Shown piece by piece: positions 1 to 11,852 of a DNA stretch of 64,000 nt. The translations under genes and the position numbers were made by a program. Within the stretch, counting starts at the first letter, position 1. Each line of letters opens with the position of its first letter. The notes under the pieces were generated by a model. That model was not told the origin of the DNA and made no database searches. It saw only the letters and a program-made list of their open reading frames with translations. The stretch is from Progne subis subis (Eukaryota > Chordata > Aves > Passeriformes > Hirundinidae). Location of the stretch: NCBI GenBank assembly GCA_022316685.1, contig JAKJHU010000108.1, positions 248,001 through 312,000 of the forward strand, read 5' to 3'.

Positions 1-2271
1 TCGTTGCTATCAGCTGGCATTTTCATCAAGGAGAACTTTTCCCGAGGTGGAATTAACGGGAGGAGCTCGAGGTGGAGGAGCGGCATCCCCGGAGGAGGGT
101 GTTTACAGCAGCTCCCCCAGGGATGGGTTGTTTTGGTCCTCAGCTCCTCGACACCTTCGTTAATGGCTGAGCTGATGATCCGTGTCCTCTGCTGGGCTCG
201 GCTGCAGACGAAGTAAAGGTTTGGGATGTTGCAAATAATGCGGTTATTGTTACAGCCTCAGGCAGACTGCCTGGCGAGGTGGCCACGCTCCAACAAATCA
301 CAGCTAAAAGCATCCAGTGCTTCTGGAATTGAGATCCCAGGGTCTGGAAGCTCAGTGTTTTGCCAGAGGTTGGCCTTGCTGTCCTGCTGGGCATTAACTC
401 CTCTGCAGCTCTGCTCACCCAATAAATGCTGTTCAACGCTCCACGTTGAACAATCCCTCCACGGCGAGGGATTTAATCACACCCTGGCTGGAAATCATCC
501 TGCAAAGCTAATCCCAGTCTAAACCAGCGTAAGCAAGGACAGAATGCAGCTCCTGAGACTCCTTAACTCGGAGCACTGGCACCTCTGCAGCCTCTGCAAG
601 GAGCAGCACCATCCACGGCTGGTTTTAGGGATTTTGATGTGGACTGAGCTAGCAGAAATCAACCTGGTGGCTCTGGAAAGAATGGTCCAGCAGCCACCTG
701 GCCAGTGGAAAAATAGGTGTCCCTTGCTGCTTGTTTGGTTGGTTGATGAATGTAAAAAAAAAATAAAATAAAAATCATCATAAACGCAGCAATAAAGAGC
801 AGTGAATGAAATGAATGCAGGCTCCTCCTCTCCAGGGTTCTAGAGCAGAGGCAGGAACTGCTCAGGCCATTTTTGGGATACATTTTTAGGATAGCCAGGG
901 AAGGGAGGGCAGGGAGAGGGGCAGAGGCCGCAGGTGAGTGCAGAGCTGAGGTTCCTGGTGCTGTCCCCCACCTTGGGGGCTGAACCTGCCCCGTCCCTCT
1001 GATCTGCAGGGCACAGCCAGAGGGTGAATTACACAGAAATTAAACCCCTTTCTTCCCTGGGGTGTGCAGCAGGTCCTTACAGCTCCTCTGTCACTGCTGA
1101 TCTCTTCAAGATCCTCAGCTGCCCCTCCAAACTCTTTTTTCCCCTCTTTCTCTCCTCCGAGGCAGGGGCTGGTGGCGTTCACCTTGTTAAAAAGCCATTG
1201 TGCTGTAAAACAATCTCTCTCTTAATAACGATATTAATTTCAAATGCCAGAGACAGAGTCATAAAACCTCCTGGTGGGTTGTTAGAAGCTCCGAGCCCTT
1301 TCCCTGCCGTGCCTGCAGGATGAGGCTTCTCCCCAGCCCCGTCCTTCCTCCACGGGTACTGCTGAGGACTGGAACTCGTATTTTACAGCAAGTACCCTGC
1401 TTGAAAAGGTCAATGGCTGATGTTATTCATGGAAGGGGGGAAAAGGAGGAGGGAAGAGAGCTCTTCCAGCTTTTTGCTGTGGAAACTTCCCTCAGTTCTG
1501 CCGAGGGGCTTTGGCACCTCCTGGGAGGAAGCAGAGGAGCGGGGTGTTCACGCAGTGCTTGGGAAAAGGTGAGTTCAAAGTCAGCCCAGCCTCTGCCTCT
1601 CGGAAAATCTGAATTTCCAGTGGGTTTCAGCGTGTTTGGATTTGTAGGGATCTCCAGGCTGAGTGGTGGAGTGCTCTGGACAATCCCAGAGCTTCTCTCC
1701 TGTTGTTCAGGTGGTTCTTAATGCTCCACCCAAAGGAATCCTCAGCTGGACTGGGTCAGGCTGTGTAACCCTGCCCAGGAGTTCCAGACAGAACTCAGGA
1801 GAGAGAACTCGCCCAGTTTTAACTAAAGGCACCGAGGGACACAATCCATATTCTTTTCTGGAAAAATAAAAATAAATAAAATAAAATGAAATTAATCTCG
1901 TCCTCCTTCCAGCCTGAATTGCTTCAGCTCTAAGCCCTGAGTTTTTGTTCTGCCTTTGGCAGATTAGAGAGACCTTTACTGTCTCAGGGTGGGTTAGAAA
2001 AACCAACAAAGCCCTTTATTCTGTCAACAGGCAAATAAAGCCCAGCTTTGGTGTGAAGTTCAGCTTCTCTAAGGCTGGGACTTATTGCTCTGCAGGTGAC
2101 TCTGGTCTGGACTTCTCTCCCTCCTGGTGTTTATAAACTCCAGGGCTCTCTCTATCCTGGTTTAGAGGTGTCATTCTGCGGCCAATATTTACCCAGATAA
2201 AAGTTTTCTCTAAATTCCGTCCCTTAGAAGCACCATGGGAAATGTCTGGGTTCCTGGGGTTTGGGAGCATC
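1..2271. other. Noncoding unique sequence, no gene seen
   Basis: No reading frame here exceeds 133 codons, and none shows protein-like composition or a convincing splice context. The only low-complexity parts are an A-rich stretch at about 752-786 and an AAATA-type stretch at 1862-1891. No recognisable transposon was seen. Confidence 0.6.
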
Positions 2272-2523
2272 CTGGCAGCTGCTCATCCCTAAAAAATGGA
2301 GTTCCTGGAGGGTTTCAGAGCAGGCTGCAGTGTCACAGCACCACTTCCCGACCTGGTGCATCCTCCAGCCCTGAACTGCTCGCTCAGGATCCCTTTGCTG
2401 CCCTTTCCCACATCCCACCTCCTGGACTGAATTCCAAAATGCCAATTTGCTGGAAGAACAGGAGAGAGGGGCAGGAGGACGTCTGGAAACCCCCAAACCC
2501 TGTCTGTGCTGAGCTCAGGCTGC
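2272..2523. repeat. Dispersed duplicate A, copy 1
   Basis: Positions 2272-2477 match 3816-4021 without a single gap. I count 6 differences in 206 bases, about 97% identity by eye. After 2477 the match is interrupted by an extra stretch of roughly 30-40 bases in the other copy, then resumes and ends with the shared motif GAGCTCAGGCTGC at 2511-2523. Both copies are in the same orientation. I do not recognise the family. It could be a local duplication or two insertions of one young low-copy repeat. The reverse strand is open over much of it in both copies, but the frames share no known motif and I do not call a gene. Confidence 0.85.
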
Positions 2524-3815
2524 TCCATGGCCAGCAGCAGCTTGGTGGGTGAGGAGGGAGATGAGATGTGAAGGCTCAGGCTGCTCCTGCCCAGGAGAAC
2601 CCCCATTCCTGTCTCCCCGAGGCACTGGGACATTCAGGTGACAACCAGCAGCGTCTGACACACGTCTCTGATGTAGGATGAAATATCAGAGCAGGCAGGC
2701 AGGGAATAAAGCCCAAAACGCCGGTGGAATTGGTGCTCAATGACAAATATCGAGTGTTTTGTAGCCAGCACCGCCGTCCTGCAGTTCCAGCCCCTGCTGA
2801 CTGCTCTGGGTGCAGACAGGAATTAAAGGCCAGGCTGGGAAGATAGAGGAGGTTTGGTTGATTTGCTTCTTGTCCCTTTTTTTTTTTTTTTGATTTGATT
2901 GCCAGCCTGTGAGTTTGCCATGTCCTGCCTGCTCATGAGCCAGGCGTGCTCTCGGTGCGCTCATCCCATCCTTTCTCGCGGCTCAGGGCATTCCTGCGGA
3001 CAGTGTCGTGTGAAAAAGAACCCAAATTCACCCTCCTAAGCTCAGTCAGACACAATATTTTTCAATCTCAGAGTTATTTAGACTTTACGTGTCCTCCGCA
3101 AGACACAGAAATGCTCAGAATGAGCTTGAATGGCTCAAGGGCTGAGGGAAGAAGAGGTAAATAATTCCTGTGTTTGATCCAGAGCTGGCTTTGTCCCTGT
3201 TTGTCAGCTGTGATCGATGTCACCCGCTGGTCTCTATTGTTATTCTGTTGTCGCTTGTCTCACTCACACCTTCCTTTGAATCCTGCTCTTGTCTCTTTTC
3301 CCTCTTTTTTCCCCCTTCTCCTGACACGGCGCTTGTGAGTAATTTACCTATGACAATAGGAGACTAATTCTGTTGTTCTGTCAGAGGGAAATTGAATCTG
3401 GGCCTTGAGAGCTGGGAGAAATCTTCAAATGGATCTGGAGCGCAGGAAAACTCCGTGTTCGATTCTCTGCCTGCCAGATTAAGTCATTATGAAGGGCAGG
3501 GAGGAGGAGAAATGAGGGGAAAAACCCCAGTGGAGCCGGACTGAGAGATGGAAGGGAAAGGAGGAGAGGACAGGAGAGCGAGGAGAAAAAAATAAGAGGA
3601 GCGAAGGAGATGGCAAACACAGTAAATGGAGATATTGGCTGAGCTGAACGTGTGCTGAGCATTCAGGGAAGCTCAGCAGGGCTCAGGCAAGGGTTTAGGC
3701 TGGTCCTAAATGCCCACCAGTGCAGGGGACAGTGCTGGAGAGCAGGACAGCCCTGCAGAGCCACCCTTTGCTCCATGGGGCTGCTCCACATCCCTGCTCT
3801 GCCGGACACGGAGAG
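2524..3815. other. Spacer between duplicate A copies; part AT-rich
   Basis: There is a T15 run at 2877-2891. From about 3040 to 3370 the sequence becomes less GC-rich and carries motifs of the SOX type (ATTGTT) and ATTTA cores, which gives it the look of a noncoding element, but conservation cannot be judged from one genome. Positions 3535-3610 are purine-rich (GGAGAGGA-like). No gene seen. Confidence 0.4.
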
Positions 3816-4095
3816 CTGGCAGCTGCTCATCCCTAAAAAATGAAGTTCCTGGAGGGTTTCAGAGCAGGCTGCAGTGTCACAGCACCATTTCCTGACCTGG
3901 TGCATCCTCCAGCCCTGAACTGCTCGCTCAGGATCCCTTTGCTGCCATTTCCCACATCCCACCTCCTGGACTGAATTCCAAAATGCCAGTTTGCTGGAAG
4001 AGCAGGAGAGAGGGGCAGGAGCCTTCTCTTCTGCCCTTGAAGGACATCAGAGATGCCTCAGAAACCCAATCCTGGCTGGGCTGAGCTCAGGCTGC
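3816..4095. repeat. Dispersed duplicate A, copy 2
   Basis: This is the second copy of the segment at 2272. It starts at the same CTGGCAGCTG motif and ends at GAGCTCAGGCTGC (4083-4095). It is about 28 bases longer than copy 1 because of extra sequence around 4022-4060. The flanks outside the match are unrelated, which suggests dispersal or an old duplication with trimmed edges, not a simple tandem copy. Confidence 0.85.
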
Positions 4096-4590
4096 ATTGC
4101 CAGGAGCATGGATGGACTCAGCCACTCCATGGAGGCTCCTGTCCCTTCCTGTGGAGCAGGAGCTCAGCCCTGGTGTCCGGGTTTGGAAAGACAGGTGCAT
4201 GCTAAGGAAGGCAGGAGCCTCCCTGAAAATGGAAAATGTAAACCTCCTCCCTCCGAATTATTATAATTTTGAAGTTAACAGGCTCTCAGGCAAAGACATG
4301 GGAATAGGAATAACAGTTCTTTACTAGGAAAATGACAATAAAAATGCAGTAGTAAAAAACCCAACCAACCAAAAAAAAAAATAAAAAAACCACACAAAAA
4401 AAAAAACCCCACTGACAGACTCAGAATACACTCTGCTGCTCAGGATGTTGGTCCCAGCCCAGCCCAGCCTCCTGCAGTGACAGATGTGGCTCTGTTCTCC
4501 AGGATCCTGCAGCAGGGTGCAGTTTCCCTCTGCAGCTCCCGTGGTGCTGAGATGGCTCCGGGGCTCCTCTGGCAATCCAGGGCACACGGG
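4096..4590. other. Noncoding spacer with A-rich tract
   Basis: An A-rich tract at about 4349-4411 consists of A-runs broken by CC and CAC. The last 60 bases before 4591 show weak resemblance to the following minisatellite unit (GGGCTCCTCTGG against GGGCTCCTCCCCTGG), so the array may once have begun earlier. No gene seen. Confidence 0.5.
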
Positions 4591-5259
4591 CTGTGCTGCT
4601 GTTCCCAGTGCCAGCTGTGATCCAGCTGGGAATGCCGGGCTCCTCCCCTGGCTGTGCTGCTGTTCCCAGTGCCAGCTGTGATCCAGCTGGGAATGCCGGG
4701 CTCCTCCCCTGGCTGTGCTGCTGTTCCCAGTGCCAGCTGTGATCCAGCTGGGAATGCCGGGCTCCTCCCCTGGCTGTGCTGCTGTTCCCAGTGCCAGCTG
4801 TGATCCAGCTGGGAATGCCGGGCTCCTCCCCTGGCTGTGCTGCTGTTCCAGTGCCAGCTGTGATCCAGCTGGGAATGCCGGGCTCCTCCCCTGGCTGTGC
4901 TGCTGTTCCCAGTGCCAGCTGTGATCCAGCTGGGAATGCCGGGCTCCTCCCCTGGCTGTGCTGCTGTTCCCAGTGCCAGCTGTGATCCAGCTGGGAATGC
5001 CGGGCTCCTCCCCTGGCTGTGCTGCTGTTCCCAGTGCCAGCTGTGATCCAGCTGGGAATGCCGGGCTCCTCCCCTGGCTGTGCTGCTGTTCCCAGTGCCA
5101 GCTGTGATCCAGCTGGGAATGCCGGGCTCCTCCCCTGGCTGTGCTGCTGTTCCAGTGCCAGCTGTGATCCAGCTGGGAATGCCGGGCTCCTCCCCTGGCT
5201 GTGCTGCTGTTCCCGGTGCCAGCTGTGATCCAGCTGGGAATGCCAGGCTCCTCCCCTGG
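4591..5259. repeat. 61-bp minisatellite, 11 units, with 5-unit higher-order period
   Basis: Eleven head-to-tail units begin with CTGTGCTGCTGTTCCC and end with CTCCTCCCCTGG. Unit starts are 4591, 4652, 4713, 4774, 4835, 4895, 4956, 5017, 5078, 5139 and 5199. Nine units are 61 bp. Units 5 and 10 are 60 bp and share the same single missing C (GTTCCAG for GTTCCCAG), so a block of five units (304 bp) has been duplicated. Unit 11 carries two private changes (CCGGTG and GCCAGG). The units are otherwise nearly identical, which indicates recent expansion. A 61-bp unit shifts frame by one each time and contains no stop on the reverse strand, so all three reverse frames stay open for more than 300 codons. 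That is a by-product of the repeat, not a gene. Confidence 0.97.
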
Positions 5260-8015
5260 CTGCAGCATCTCCCGATGGAGGATGGAATTGTCTCAGCCCT
5301 GCCGTGAGCCTGGATGGGCCAGGAACAGCAGAGATCCCTGCAGGGAGGATGGGTCCTGGAAGGGATAAAGAGCAGTGACACACCTGGATTAACAGCTGGT
5401 GACAGAACACAAAGCTTTGGTTACATCTTACGTTGCCACCTAAGACACCAGGCCATGGAGCTGATGGAGCTGAGGAGCTGGAAGGAGGCAGAACATGCCC
5501 CATGTGTCACCTGCACCTCCTGCTGCTCCCATTTGTCCCTGTCTGCTCCACGCGTCACCCAGCAGAGGGACCAAACCTCACGCTGGGATCTTGGATGCTC
5601 CATGCCAGCTGGGGTTTGCTGTATAACAGTAATGGCAGCTGAAATTCAGAGATAGAGAGGAAAAAGGGCAGAGCAGGCGTAGAACTTTTATCTTTGTGCT
5701 CCACTCAAAGCAGCAGAACCCCTGCAGGGAGTTCCAAAAATCTCAGTGCTGAGGGAGCTGGGCTTCCCCTTTGGCTCTGCCTCAAGTGGAGCTGCAAACA
5801 AAACCTCAGCTTCGTCTTGAGGAATGTCAGAATTAGCAGGGCCCTGCTCCCTCCTTGGCGGGATCTGAGTTTGTTTATTTGGTTTATTTGCACAGCTTCG
5901 CCCCCAGCCCTTGTGGAGGGTCCCACAAACCCTCTGTGCCCAAGGACTGCCAGCTCCACCCCTCTCCTCAGCAGCATCCCTCGCCCCAGCTCCTGATGCT
6001 GCTCCACTATTAATTGGCTCATGTAATCTCCGAGATTGTTATTTATTAATAGATTGTTCCGAGCATAGCAAAGTTCATTATTTAAAGCAGGAGGCTGAGA
6101 GAGATCCAGAGGAACAGATGGATGCATGGAAGTATCAGAAGAAGGAGTAGTTAAAATTCCAGGCATGTGCTGAGCCTTGACAAAGGATGGAAAACAGAAT
6201 CAATCATCATTATCTAGGAGAAAAGCCATCAGTCTGTGTTTAAAATAAGCACTTTGGGTATTAAGCACATGACACCAGACTTTGCAAGAGTTTTGCCTGG
6301 TAGCTGCAGACCCCGGGGTTAGAAACAGGACAGGGGAGCACAGGAAAATGGATATTTAGGCAAGAACGTGTGAAGAGAGATGGTTTTGATGTCCACCCTG
6401 CCCTGACTGGCTGCAGACAAAGGTTTTCCTTCATGGCTGTGGTGGTTAAAGTCACCCCAGTCGTGCTGTTGGAGCCTTTTAGATGCTAAGGACTGCTCTG
6501 GCTTGGGAAAAGACCCCTAAAAAAGGAATCTCCTCACCGGGATGATCTGATTCCCCACCAGACTGCCCGAGCTGGGTTCTCAGTGGAAGGTGATCGTGGA
6601 GATGCTGACAGAAAAGAAGGGATGTGTCCAACAGAAATCAGTGGTAATTTGGGAGCTCCGAGGGATTTTTAGGTCAGCCAAGCCTTAAAGATGGCTCAAA
6701 CCAGTCACAGAGAGGCAAAGTCACTGTCACACGGAGCTGATGGCAAAGATGAGGCTTAGATTTAGGAATTCTAACCCCCAGAGCAGTCCCTCACCCCAGC
6801 TCCCAACGTGTTTTTCTCTGCCAAGGTGGGTTGTTCTGGTACTTACCAACACAAAAGCTTTCCTCCCACTATAATATCAGACATCATCTCTCTGTTGGCC
6901 CCCTGCATGTGAAAGCAAAGGTCAGCTCTGTTGTGAACCCTTGCTAAAATGGCTCTAATTGCATCCAATTTTCCAGATATGAATTTATCTCCCATTAGCA
7001 GGCCCTGGAATACTCAACTCTAATGGCCAAGCTGCTGCTCTGAGCTGCCTCTCAGTAATTGGTTAAGAGTGGGGCTGTTTGGTAATAGGTAAACAGGTCT
7101 TTTTTTCTTCTAAATTTAAAATTTATATCGTGGCTTTTCCTCTGAACAAGGTTATTTGCGGCTGTGCCCTGGCTGTGCTTTTATGCTGAACCTGCCGCGT
7201 GTTCCTGGGCTCTTGCAGCATCTCCTTTCTGCCCCCCTCAGCTCCAGAGGGAATATTTGGGATCCTTGCTGCACATGGGAGGTTATTTCACCCTCCTACA
7301 GAGGAGCAGAACACTCTCAGTTCGTGGGGCTGTCTAAACACTTTTTTTTTTTTTTTTCCTCAGAACCCACCTTCAGCTTTCTCCTAAATGTTGATATTTC
7401 CTGGCATGGCACCTGGGAGGCAGTGCCATTTCTCCCTCCCCCTGCCAGCACTTCTTTGGAGCCTTTAGAGGTTTTTAAACACTCCTTGAGTCCTAATGTG
7501 GCTCTTCCTTGCACTGGGAGGGCAACTGGAGATCTCCTGATAATGTCTGATTTCACTTCTTCTTTCTCTCTCTCTCTCAGAGGTTCCTCTTAACCCACTC
7601 CACCCCTTCATCCCTGGCTTCCTTTTTTTACACCTGGACCATCAGAAAGGGAGCAAATGGACAAAGCTTTGTGTTCAGCACACCTGCACCTCCTACAGGA
7701 AAGGGGCAGGGGAGAGGCTTTGTGAGGGTTTCTGCACACATCCTTCCAGATGAATTCAGGTGATGGATTCGGGGCTGTCAGATCCATCAGTGCCTTTGTG
7801 AGACATTTTGCAGATCCCAGCAGAAAGGAATGACGGCTGGACAGGTGGGAGATGGATGCTGAAAGGATTCCTGGGTGTTTCCTTTCCTAATCCTTAGTCC
7901 AGAACTGCCCCTGAGTTTGGTCTGGAGTTGTTCTCGCTTGGGCTGCAGCAACAGAGGAATAACTTTGGGGTTTGTAAAGGGTGTTTAGATCACCTCATTC
8001 TGCACTGGGGTGGGA
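5260..8015. other. Noncoding unique sequence with two AT-richer blocks
   Basis: Most of this is ordinary mixed sequence. Around 5990-6260 (TTAATTGG, TTATTTATTAATAG, TCATTATTTAAA) and 6880-7100 (TCTAATTGCATCC, CAGTAATTGG) the sequence turns AT-rich with homeodomain-type cores, and I suspect noncoding elements there. A T16 run lies at 7342-7357 and a short CT run at about 7562-7579. No gene seen. Confidence 0.4.
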
Positions 8016-8128
8016 CAGAGCAGCTGTGGCTGCCCCTGGATCCCTGGAAGTGTCCAGGGCCAGGGTGGGACACCCTGGGATAGAGGGAGGTGCCTGTGCC
8101 ATCAATCCCAACCACTCTGTGATCCTAA
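8016..8128 (+). mobile_element. CR1 LINE 3'-end fragment
   Basis: This reads in the sense direction through the standard CR1 3' region: GAGCAGCTGTGGCTGCCCC, then GGAAGTGTCCAGGGCCAGG, then GGGACACCCTGGGATAG, and finally a decayed tail close to CCAACCACTCTGTGATCC. It is 5'-truncated and diverged, so it is an old dead copy with no coding capacity. The assignment is by memory of the avian CR1 consensus. Confidence 0.8.
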
Positions 8129-8302
8129 AACCCTTCCTCTTCCCACAGCCTGCAAGAGAAGCTGGCAGTGAAAGTGAAATGTGGGAGCTGCCACAAATTC
8201 TTCAGCAAAGAGAATTTCAGTTGTTCTGGTGAACGTGTTAAAAAGCTCCCAGGTGATGACCATCAATCTGCCCTCTGTATTAAGACTCATCCCGCCATCT
8301 GA
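8129..8302 (+). other. Exon-like short open frame, probably not a gene
   Basis: Directly after the CR1 fragment there is a pyrimidine tract ending in CCCACAG (8142-8148), a frame open from 8129 to a TGA at 8300-8302, and a GAG|GTAAGA donor-like sequence at 8303-8311. From 8150 the frame has 50 codons and includes a Cys-x-x-Cys pair followed by a further Cys about eleven residues on. Together these resemble a last coding exon or a lncRNA exon. However, a frame of this length is common by chance and no family is recognisable. I list it so it can be checked against RNA data, not as a gene call. Confidence 0.12.
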
Positions 8303-10832
8303 GAGGTAAGAAATGACTTTACAGTCACGAAACCCTGACTCTTTAGCTCAAAATCTGCACCAGCACAAGCACATTTCAGATTTTACTGCTGCCTGCACCA
8401 CGAGCCTCCCTCTGCCCACTCAGCCCTCCCCAGCCAGGCCAGCCCAGGCCAGAAATAGTCCTTGCTGGCAGGGATAATACAGGAGAAAACAGATTAAGGA
8501 GGTGCAGACAGGGATTTGCATTTGTTTCACCAGCTGTCTTCCCGTTCCTCCTGCTCCCCACTCGGACGTACCTTGGCAAAGGACTGGAGTCAGGGATGGG
8601 AACAGAGGGTGGTGAAATCGGAGCGAGATCCTTAAAAACCTGAAGCTGAGGCTGTGGCCGAGCTGGAAAGAAATCTCAGCGCTCTGCTTTGGGAGGAGGA
8701 AGTTTTTAAAATTAAATGTTGCCCGTCCATCACCCAGGCAGTGGCTTAGCCCTCGTCCTTGGCTGTCACCAAGCGTTTGGACCTCGGCCCCGGGGACAGG
8801 ACAGTGGCTTCTCTTCAGCTGCCTCTCAGGGGAATCCCAGCAGGGCTGGGGGGTGATGGATGTGGAGTTTAGCAAACCCAGTCTGGGAGATCAATAGAAG
8901 CATACACAGCCCATGGATCATGCGAGTTCCTCTTGTCCGGGCAGCACTAAATCAAAAATGATGAATGGCAGCTCCCTCAACCTTGGCCCCTCGGGTCTGC
9001 CCCAGTGCAGCCGCATCCAGTGACTGAGAGGGATTGTGCTGCTCTCCAGCCTAGTTCCCTTGCTTTCCGAACAATCCTGGCATTGAAACATGAGGCTGTG
9101 TTTTTAATATCCTTTCCTCCCTGCGGTGCTGCCTCCCTGTTTCCCCAGTTAATTCCCGGCTGGCAGTGCTGGCAGCGCCCAGCTCACGCTCCCCCTGCTC
9201 TCAGGGTGCACCTGCTCGGGACACACCTGATCAATCTGCTGCAGGCTGCCTTCCTCTGGACATTGCGCCAGGGGATTTCTTAGTTTTGGGAAGATCTGCC
9301 CTGGCAGAGGTTGTGTTGCAGCCCCGGGAACAGTCAGGAGCTCTGAATTCCTCCCCAGGTATGAGCTGGCTGCTGCTGGTGCTGACCAGACCCAGGATTT
9401 TCCATGGCAGGGGAATGCAGGAGCAGTTTTGGAAGGGGTGCAGAGGTGACACCAGCTTTGCAGAACCGCCCTCACCTCAACAAACAGCATCTGGATTTCC
9501 TCAGGTTTTTTCTTGGAGCAGGAATTCGCAGGCACAGAGAGCTCCATCATCCCCTCCTGCCTTTGCAAGGTCACTTCCACCACGAGAAGCAAAGCCTGGT
9601 TTTAATGCATGATACATTTAGAATAAATGTTCTCAGTGGCAGCTAAAGTGACACTGATCGCAGCAGGGACATGTCCCTGGCTCTGAGCTCTCTGGCTGCT
9701 CCAGTGGGAATATTTCCATCCCCTCTGTCACAGCTCACTCGGCCCAGCTGCAGGTGACGAGTGGCTGCTTCAGTTCTTGACGTAAATGAGCCGTGAGTTT
9801 TGTGCCACTGTGGCAGGCAGGAAACAATAAAGTCAGAACATCAGCTGGCCAAAAAAAACCCAAAACAAAACCCCACAGAACCTTGGGAAGTTTTCCTTCA
9901 AAATGGCCTGGATGGATTTGAGCTGATGGGGAAGGGCCATCAGTTCTCTCAGGGCTGAAGTGGTTTGAAGAACTGCTTTGAAAATATCAAATTGTGGATC
10001 ATGGAAAGCCAGCCCAGACTTGTGGGGGGGAAAAAAAAAAAAAAAAATCCTTGATTACCATCTGGGAATTTCCTATTTCATGTCCACGATTACATCATGA
10101 TGGCCCTGAAAGCAGCAGCAAAATCCTCACAGGCTGCCAGCAGGATGGACTGAGCAGTGTCTGAGGGACACATGCTCCAAAAAACCCACATTATTGCAGG
10201 ATGGGGACAATGAGAAGGGAAAAACCTAATTCAGAGTCGTGACAACAGCACGCCCCTGGAGAGAATGCTGAGCACACAGCCCAGAGTCAGCTCCAGTGGG
10301 TGAGAGAGACAAGAATAGAGAGAGAATTTTGTCTTGATCTGCTCTGAATGAGAGCTTCTAGAATGAAAGAGGAGAGGCAGAAGCTGCTGTGTTATCTATC
10401 AACCCAACTGATTGTTGTATCCAGAGCCTGGCTCCATAATAAATGAGAATGCCACTCATCTGCTTTTCTGGTCTATTTAGAATATTTTTAGAACCCTTTC
10501 TGAAAGATACTCTGATTAATCTGGTGAATTTCCCTTTGCTCAGTGAGACTTAGAGCAACATCGGATTTAATTACCCCGTGACTGGGAGGGATGTGACGAA
10601 GGCAGATACAAATCCCCGTGACAGCTGAGAGCGGCAGGGAGAGCATCCATCCACCCAGGAGCTGAGGCGACAAGTGCTGAGCCTTTAGGGAACGAAAAAG
10701 GGGATTTTTGGCTGCCAGCAGGGGCAGGAGGGAGGAGCTGAGGTGGTGGGAGAGCCCCGGGGTGGCAAAGCCAGCCCTGGATCCTCACACCAAGCCAGTG
10801 GCACCCAGATTCCCAAATCCATGAGTTTAGGG
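8303..10832. other. Noncoding unique sequence
   Basis: There is an A17 run after seven Gs at 10031-10047. The stretch 10340-10580 is AT-richer with cores such as TGATTAATC and TTTAATTACC and may be a noncoding element. No transposon is recognisable and no gene seen. Confidence 0.45.
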
Positions 10833-10885
10833 CTTCGTGGAGTTGTTGAGATTGGAAAACACCTCCGAGATAACCGAGTCCTGAT
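10833..10885 (-). mobile_element. Possible CR1 remnant
   Basis: The words GTTGTTGAGATTGGAAAACACC and GAGATAACCGAGTCC resemble the antisense start of some CR1 3' ends (GAGGTTGGAAGAGACC, GATCATCGAGTCC). The match is short and fades quickly, so the call is tentative. Confidence 0.35.
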
Positions 10886-11213
10886 GACCCTCAAGCAGCA
10901 CGGGAGTGGGCATTTCAAAATAATAAAACCAACCCCACGGAGAGCAGCAAGGTTTTGATGGGCTATGGGGATGCTGGATTTTGGTGTTGCATGGATTGGG
11001 ATGGATCCTGAGCAGATCCAGCCCGCCCTGCCCACACTGGGACACCTCCAGGGATGTCCCCACAGGTAACTGCTCCCTGAAGAGCCTCCCAGGCAGAAGA
11101 ACATAAATATTCCTTCAAGCTGCACCTGCTTGCCTGAATAATTTCCCAGGAAAGGAGGCCACTTCCCAGGAATTCCTTACCCAGCCCTGGGTGAGGAATG
11201 ATCTGATTCCCGC

Positions 11214-11317
11214 ATCAGAACATCTCCAGGTGGCACAGGAAGGGTGGGAATGTTTTTGTCTCTGTTTTTCTGGTTTTTCTTTAAATATTTGCAGTGTTTT
11301 CGGGACCTCTGGGCAGG
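11214..11317. repeat. Dispersed duplicate B, copy 1
   Basis: These 104 bases match 19942-20045 at the same length with about 7 differences (about 93%). Both copies begin ATCAGAACATCTCCAGG and end CGGGACCTCTGGGCAGG, in the same orientation. The flanks differ completely, so this behaves like a small dispersed element. The family is not recognised. An LTR or nonautonomous repeat is possible. Confidence 0.85.
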
Positions 11318-11626
11318 CACTCAGGGGAATCAGGAGATTTCCCTGCTCCTCGTTGTTTATCCGCTGCGCTTTCTAGGAAGGGTTTCCAGCACAGCTCCTC
11401 TCTCACTTTCCCACTTCCCAGCTCTGCAGCACAATCTTGGCGGGCTGGGGACATTTACAGCTTCTTCGGGCTGGCTTTTAAGCCACAGTCTGAAGTGGAA
11501 TTATTAAAAAAAAAAACAAAAAAAAATCCAAACCCAGCTTTTTCATGTGGGGAGAAGGAAATGGGAAGGCTGGAGAGGCCACGGAGCTGCTGCTCAGCAC
11601 TTCTCCCCAAAATGTGTCAGCGTTGT
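11318..11626. other. Spacer, A-rich tract
   Basis: An A-rich tract lies at about 11505-11528. No gene or transposon seen. Confidence 0.5.
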
Positions 11627-11717
11627 CCATCCAAAGCTTGGTTTTCCATCCAAAGCTTGGTTTTCCATCCAAAGCTTGGTTTTCCATCCAAAGCTTGGTT
11701 TTCCACCCAGAGGCTGG
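11627..11717. repeat. 19-bp tandem repeat, 4 copies plus a partial
   Basis: The unit CCATCCAAAGCTTGGTTTT starts at 11627, 11646, 11665 and 11684, and a diverged partial copy starts at 11703. The four full copies are identical, so the array is young. Each unit contains a HindIII-type palindrome AAGCTT. Confidence 0.96.
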
Positions 11718-11852
11718 ATCTTTCAATGCCACGAGGAAGCTGCATGAACGCGGATGGAGATTCCTAGGAAATGATTTTTTGTGTCAGGGACACTACAGAT
11801 GAGACTCTCCTTGTCTGTGGCTTCCTGATTTATTCCTTTTAGCTGGTTCCTA

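Noticed and set aside
4324..5503. Three overlapping reverse-strand frames of 313-360 codons
   Set aside because: They are one 61-bp repeat translated in rotating frames. The unit has no reverse-strand stop, so openness is automatic and the same peptide recurs in all three frames.
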